The position numbers and the translations under genes are program-made. A stretch of DNA of 11,726 bases from Gonium pectorale (Eukaryota; Chlorophyta; Chlorophyceae; Chlamydomonadales; Volvocaceae). This document shows, piece by piece, positions 7,211-11,726 of this stretch. The DNA lies in NCBI GenBank assembly GCA_001584585.1, contig LSYV01000002.1, forward strand, positions 6,074,891 to 6,086,616, in the 5' to 3' direction. How positions within the stretch are numbered: the stretch's first letter is position 1; the number at the start of each line of letters is the position of its first letter. Below the pieces are notes generated by a model, which saw nothing but the letters and a program-made list of their open reading frames with translations, was not told where the DNA came from and ran no database searches.

Positions 7211-10200
7211 ATGGCACACGCAGCGCGGCACCAAACCTTTGTGCGCTGCGAAGGAAACACCCTCTTGCGCAAGCTGCCGGAGGAGGCCCGTCTGTCGTTG
7301 CGCTACTTCGAGACGGTGGGCCTGCTGCTGCCGTTCAGGCCGCTCCCGCCCCTCGCGTCGAGCCGGAAAGTAATTCCTGGAAAGAAATTCTACTATGTCG
7401 CCATAACGGACTGGAGTCTCTTCCTGCTGACCAAGGACAACAAAGTCGAGGGTTCTGTGTTACTGGAGTTGCCATGGCTGGGCGTCCGGCAGCTGGTGAG
7501 GTCGTTCCTTGGTCTCCCTCCGGTGCCTGGAACTAGCTCTGCATGCATGCCTTATGGCTTTCGCTGGAGCTTACGCCGAGCGGGCCAGAGGTTGGCAAGA
7601 GCTCAATTACAGGGCTCACTGGACTGACCCTCGGGACGTGCAAGGGCATGTTGTGCCTACGCGCACGCCGCCCTTGGTAGCCTCATGTCTAAACCTTTCT
7701 GTGTGCCCCCTCCACCCATTACCGGCATTCCGTTCCATGCCCGGCCCTCCCCCTCCCCGCCTCTCCCCCGGGTCGGGCGTTTCTTACGGGTCGGCGGGTT
7801 GGGCTTGGAACCCAGTCAGCCAGGGATCGGCCGGTCGGGCTTATAAACCAGTGAAACCACCCCGGCCATGGTGGTCCATAAATGCAACGGACCACCTGGT
7901 GTTGCCACCCCGGCCATGGTGGTCCATAAATGCGACGGACCACCGGGTGTTGCAACGTTGGGCGAGGGAACACCGGGAGCCTAGACCTCTCTTTCCAACC
8001 GCAGCGCTCAGCCTGTGGTTTCGGCGGTCGGGAGAGGAATGCGGCCCCCGGGCTCCTTTACTGAGAGTGCATTCCAACCCACTACTACCCACTCCCTGCA
8101 ACCACAGGAAAAGACCGAAGCCGACAGCGATGACTTCGTCAAGCGGGACCCCAAGAAGCCCGAGACCGTCATCCGCTCCCTCGCGGTGTCGCTCTACCCC
8201 GACGCCGACTTCACCGCCGTGCCGCCCGCCCTCCTGCGCAAGGCAGCGCGCCGCTCCGGCGGTGGGAAGGCCGCCAGAAACGCCAGGAGCAGCACCGGCG
8301 CCAACAGCGGCGGCGGTGGCAGCGGCCGCAGCGGCTGCTGTGGGCGCGGCGGCACAGCGGCAGACGGCGTGCAGCCGCAGTCCCCCCCCGCACCGGTGCC
8401 TCTACCGCCCCCGCCGCCACAGCCTGCGGCTCCCCAGCCGCAGTCGCTTGCGCAGCCTTCCCAGCCGCAGCCTGAGCCACAGCCCCTGACGCCGCCTCCG
8501 CACCTACGGCAGCCCACTGCCGCGGAGCTCTGGCAGGAGTGGGTCCCTTTGGAGCCGGACCCGCGTGCTCCCCTGCCCACCTGGGGCCACGAGCGAGGCC
8601 AGCCGCCCAACCACCAACAGCGCCAGCCGCCACAGCCGCACCCGGGGCAAGGATCCCACGGCAATGCCTGGCAGCAGCCCGTCAACCCGCTCGGAGCCTA
8701 CACGTTTGTGCGATTGGGCCCGGGTGTGCTCATTCCCGGACCCCTGACCGGCCACGACAGTCCGGACGAAGCAGCTGGCTCACAGCCGGCACGGGGTTCA
8801 GCACCGGAGACAATCTTAGCTACGGCGCCAGGACCAAGTGCGGCGCCAGGGCCGGCGGCGTACCCAGGCGACCAGTCGGCGGGAGGGGCGCAGGCGCAAG
8901 GAAGTGGGGCGGGCTACGAGTGGGTCTCTCAGCCGGGTTGGGGCCAGCGGTGGATGCCCGGTCCGCCGCTCGTGCAGCCCAGCTATGCACCTGAGCAGTA
9001 CCCGGGCGGGTGGGGCGGGTCGGACCCGCGGTCCGGGACGCCCCCTGTCTCTGCGGGCGTCACTGCAGGAGCCCCCTACTGGAGGCCGGCGGCAGAAGGG
9101 CCCGCATGGGCTCCCGGGGCATCCCTGCAGCCCTCGCGCAACCAGGACCCCGCGCCGTCGTGGAGCGGGCAGGCCCCGCAGTACGCACAAGCCCACCCGG
9201 GGCAGCAGTGGCCAGCGACGATGACGGCCGGCCCTACCGCCGCCCCGATGACGGCCGGCCCTACCGCCGCCCCAAGGACCCGCTTTGGAGGGTACGGACC
9301 CGGCCCACTGGGCGAGGCCACTGAGCGGCACGGCCCCGACGCGGCGGCGGCGGCACCCGCGGCTGAGGCGCCATCGGCGTCCGTGTCCATGTTTGGGGGC
9401 TCCTTCAACGGCTCCGGGAGCAGCCCCCGCCCCAACCTGTTTAGCACGCTGCGCCGACGTGGAGATGACGGTGCCACCACGGGGGTGCAGGCCCTGCCTG
9501 GGCGCCTGCCGGGCCGAGGCCTCGCCGCGGACCAGCGCAGCCGGCGCGCGTCCTCCACCGGGTACGACGCCGGGTACAGTCCGCGCAGCCCGCGCAGCCC
9601 GCGCTTCGGCGGCGCCGCCACCGGCACCTTTGCAGCTGGCGACGGCACGTTTACGCTGCCGTCGGCGCCCGGCTCGCCGCGCGTGGCGTCGGGCTCGGAC
9701 CGGCGCCACGGTGCCGGCGGGGGTGGTGACGACGACGACCGGGAACTGCACCAGGCAGTGGAGGCGGGCGTGCGGCAGATGGAGGAGGACGCCCGGCGGG
9801 CGGCGGCGACGGCGCGGCCCCCGGCGCTGCTGGTGCCGGGTGTGGCGGCGGGCTTGAGCTCGGTGAGCTCCTCGGCCAACTCCAGCCGGGGCACAGCCAG
9901 CACGGCCGGGACGCCCGGATCCCTCGGGGGACAGCGCCTGGGCGGATCCCTGCCGCGGCAGGGCGCAGCCGGGCCGCCGCCGCCCCAGCGGGCGCCCTCG
10001 ATGCGGCATCCCATGATGCAGACGTTCTCACACGGGTCAGGGTCCGCTGGCGAGGCCGGTCCCGGCGGGTGGGGAGCGCCGGGCGGGCGCCAGGCGTCGT
10101 CTGCGTCTGCGACGCCCACGGGTGCTTCATCGTCTGCGGCGGCGGTGGAGGACCCCGCTGTGCGCCTGTCCGCCAGCCTGCGGCCGCAGATGTACCGCCA

Positions 10201-11602
10201 CCTGGCGGCGCCGTCGAGGCTGGGGCCAGGGGGCGGCAGCGCCCGCGACTCGCCCACGGCTTCTGCAGACGGCCCAGCTGCTGCAGCTGCGGCAGCAACG
10301 GCAGCGACGGCGACGGCGGGAGTCGCCACTGCCCCGCCCTCAACGGGCTTGTCACAGCTGGGATCCTCGCTACCCGGCCCGTCCCCGTCCCCGTACCCGC
10401 CCGCAGCTCCCGAGCTCCCCCGAGGAGGGGCCGACGTGGGCTCCCATTCCGCCTCCACCAGCACCTCCTCCTTCTTGTCCAGTACCACTGCCTCCCGCAC
10501 CGGCTCTGGCCCCGTTTCCGGATCCAAGGCCTCAACCGTCCCAACCACCACGACGGCCTCCACTTCTACAGCATCGGACGAGTCGTCTTTCCCGCACGTC
10601 ACGCGGCGCGGTCGCCGTTCCCGCAACCTCCCGCTGGACCCCGCCGACTTCCGGCTGCCCATCTACCCTTCATGCCAGCCCCTCCCCGTGGCGGCGGCAG
10701 CACCCGCCGCGGGGGCGGCGCCAGGGGGCGTCAGCCCCTCCGCGCTGCTATCTCCCATCGCGGCGCCGCTGGCCCGGCTGGGTGAGAAGGTACTGGCACG
10801 GCAGCAGCGGCTGCAGCCCCGGTACATGTGGGAGGAGGCGGAGGCGCGGGAGAGGGCGAGGTGCGAGCGCGGTCGGACGGGGCGGGGCGGAATGTGTTCA
10901 AGGGATATCAGCACGGCAGACGCGGCCCTTCCAGACAAGCTGTTGGGAGGCAGCTGCCTGGGTATGGCCCGAGCAGCTCAGCTGCGGGCGGCCATTCGGG
11001 CCGGACCCTCTTGGGCACGTTCCGAACATGCCCGCTCCGCCGCCCCCACTCCATACAGAGCAACGCCCGCACCTGCTCTGTTGCCGCCCTGCAATGGTCC
11101 CTTCTGCAGAGAAGCCGCCGCGCAGTTGGCCAGCGGCGAAGGCGGAGGCGCTCCGCCTGATGGCGGCGCGGACTCCGGCGATGCTGAGGACCCGTATGAG
11201 GACTTCTGGATGGCCGACGAGGAGTCGGACGATGAGCTGTCGCCCGAGGAGGCACTGGTGCGGGAGCTGCGCGGGCGACGGGGCGGTCGAAACAATCGCC
11301 TCTGCGCGGGACCGAAGGGCGGTGGCCGGCTTCGGGGCATTCGCCCGCAACCCGCGCGGCCAAGAAGCCCACTGCCTCGCGGCCCATCGCGCCGCCCGCG
11401 GTCCCGCCCTTCCCCCCGCCCCCCGGATCCCCGCAGCGCAGCCACCCGGTTACATCCCGATGGCTTCCTTCCCCCACCCCATTTCTGTTCACCATTGCAA
11501 CCCGAACTCACGAGAAAATCATACTCCTCGCGCTTGTCTCGACTGTGTCCCCCGGCCCTGAGGAGGACGCGATTCCCCTGGCCCGGTTTCGTCAATTTGT
11601 GA
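7211..11602 (+). CDS. Large unrecognised protein: compact N-terminus plus long disordered region; 3' end uncertain
   Basis: Proposed exons 7211-7495, 8108-10860 and 11110-11602 give about 1,176 residues. The start is the ATG at 7211 (AGCATGGCA context); upstream in-frame sequence starts only with GTG. Intron 1 (7496-8107) joins VRQL to EKTEADSDDF in phase 0, and intron 2 (10861-11109) joins ARERA-R to EAAAQL in phase 2. Residues 1-95 are the only clearly globular part, with alternating hydrophobic strands (KKFYYVAITDWSLFLLT) that resemble a PH/GRAM-like fold; this is a guess. Residues 96-160 are charged and probably still ordered. About 165-980 is Pro/Gly/Ala/Ser/Gln-rich and probably disordered, with an SPR triplet (YSPRSPRSPRF), a doubled MTAGPTAAP at 467-484, an HQAVEAGVRQMEEDARR helix and a Ser/Thr tract near 875-925. 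A charged helix spans the last junction, and an acidic stretch follows (1034-1061, DPYEDFWMADEESDDELS). The sequence after about residue 1070 no longer looks coded in this frame. Function unknown. Confidence 0.6.
7857..7952. repeat. Two tandem 48-bp units, each with an internal hairpin
   Basis: Unit 1 (7857-7904) and unit 2 (7905-7952) are the same length and differ at only two positions. Each contains GGTGGTCC and, 11 bases later, GGACCACC, a perfect 8-bp inverted repeat. They lie in intron 1 of the large gene. The unit length is a multiple of three and stays open in one plus-strand frame (PRPWWSINATDH repeated), but that frame is outside the inferred exons. It is probably a recent tandem duplication. 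Confidence 0.85.
9221..9274 (+). repeat. Two tandem 27-bp units inside the large coding exon
   Basis: ATGACGGCCGGCCCTACC-type units at 9221-9247 and 9248-9274 differ only in the last base. They encode MTAGPTAAP twice, at residues 467-484 of the large protein. The single difference is synonymous (CCG/CCA), and the unit is a whole number of codons, so the duplication is silent for frame. Confidence 0.9.
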
Positions 11603-11726
11603 TGCGCGCCCCTGACCCGACGCCCCCTCCCCACGCCCCGTCCCTGGCCCCTCCCGGCACTGCCGCATTCCCTCCCTTTCTTGAGAACGCCTGCCAGTGT
11701 TCCGATTCTCCCTGGCCCCTCCCCGC
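11603..11726. other. C-rich right edge: intron, 3' UTR or further coding sequence of the large gene
   Basis: After the in-frame TGA (11600-11602) the sequence is strongly C/T-rich with no TGTAA before the window ends. GTGATG at 11599 could be a splice donor, which would place that TGA inside an intron. Another frame (codons beginning at 11437) stays open from about 11236 to the edge. The end of the large gene is therefore unresolved here. Confidence 0.35.

Noticed and set aside
6570..7272. Minus-strand open frames at 7097-6570 and 7272-6991, as a possible gene upstream of the large gene
   Set aside because: The peptides have no recognisable domain and mixed codon use, and I could not build a spliced model with good sites. 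Position and composition fit promoter and intergenic DNA.
7509..8489. 326-codon plus-strand frame containing the 48-bp repeat as a 16-residue protein repeat
   Set aside because: It lies largely in intron 1 of the large gene, and its downstream half overlaps exon 2 in the wrong frame. Exon 1 to exon 2 splicing in phase 0 gives the more coherent protein.
8816..10009. Second minus-strand open frame of 397 codons in the same exon
   Set aside because: Arg/Gly/Ala-rich shadow of the plus-strand codons with no family signature.
9076..10662. Long minus-strand open frame of 528 codons opposite the large gene
   Set aside because: It mirrors the GC-rich plus-strand coding exon. In DNA this rich in G and C, stops are rare in all frames. 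It shows low-complexity composition and no domain, and the plus-strand frame has splice-consistent ends.
10122..11561. Plus-strand 479-codon frame overlapping the large gene
   Set aside because: Arg/Pro-rich out-of-frame reading of a high-GC exon. It has no upstream splice context, and the frame I call carries the coherent charged helix and acidic segment.

Overview
The window looks like nuclear DNA of a unicellular green alga of the Chlamydomonas/Volvox type. This is inferred, not proven. The evidence is GC-rich exons, many short introns with GTGAG/GTGCG donors and C/T-rich CAG acceptors, a TGTAA polyadenylation element behind one gene, a plastid-style N-terminus, and long Ala/Gly/Pro/Ser-rich low-complexity protein. 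Nothing bacterial is present: no operons or Shine-Dalgarno sites, and I found no tRNA, rRNA, CRISPR array or intact transposon.

Layout. (1) Minus strand, 3213 down to 587: a seven-exon gene whose six introns join in consistent phase to give a 273-residue protein. It has a likely chloroplast transit peptide, two tandem UVR motifs and a complete ApaG (DUF525) domain; its 3' UTR probably ends near a TGTAA at 110-106. (2) 3214-4070: an intergenic region of lower GC holding the divergent promoters, a TATATA, a strong hairpin and a short 10-bp-period repeat. (3) Plus strand, 4071-5459: a three-exon gene for a 308-residue type II membrane glycosyltransferase of the GMA12/MNN10 (GT34) kind with a DID metal-binding motif. 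(4) 5460-7210: 1.75 kb without a convincing gene, containing a possible decayed P-loop ATPase fragment. (5) Plus strand from 7211 to near the right edge: a long gene for a roughly 1,180-residue protein that I do not recognise. It has a compact 95-residue N-terminal segment, about 900 residues of disordered low-complexity sequence, and a charged helix plus acidic tail. Its 3' end is uncertain and may lie outside the window.

The three genes are not obviously one pathway: a probable plastid adaptor-like protein, a Golgi glycosyltransferase and an unknown. Genes 1 and 2 are head-to-head and could share regulatory sequence.

Points worth a second look are the UVR-UVR-ApaG architecture, which parallels known Clp-protease adaptors; the excess of introns with length divisible by three, four of them also stop-free; a 48-bp tandem hairpin repeat in the first intron of gene 3; and the unresolved frame at the end of gene 3.
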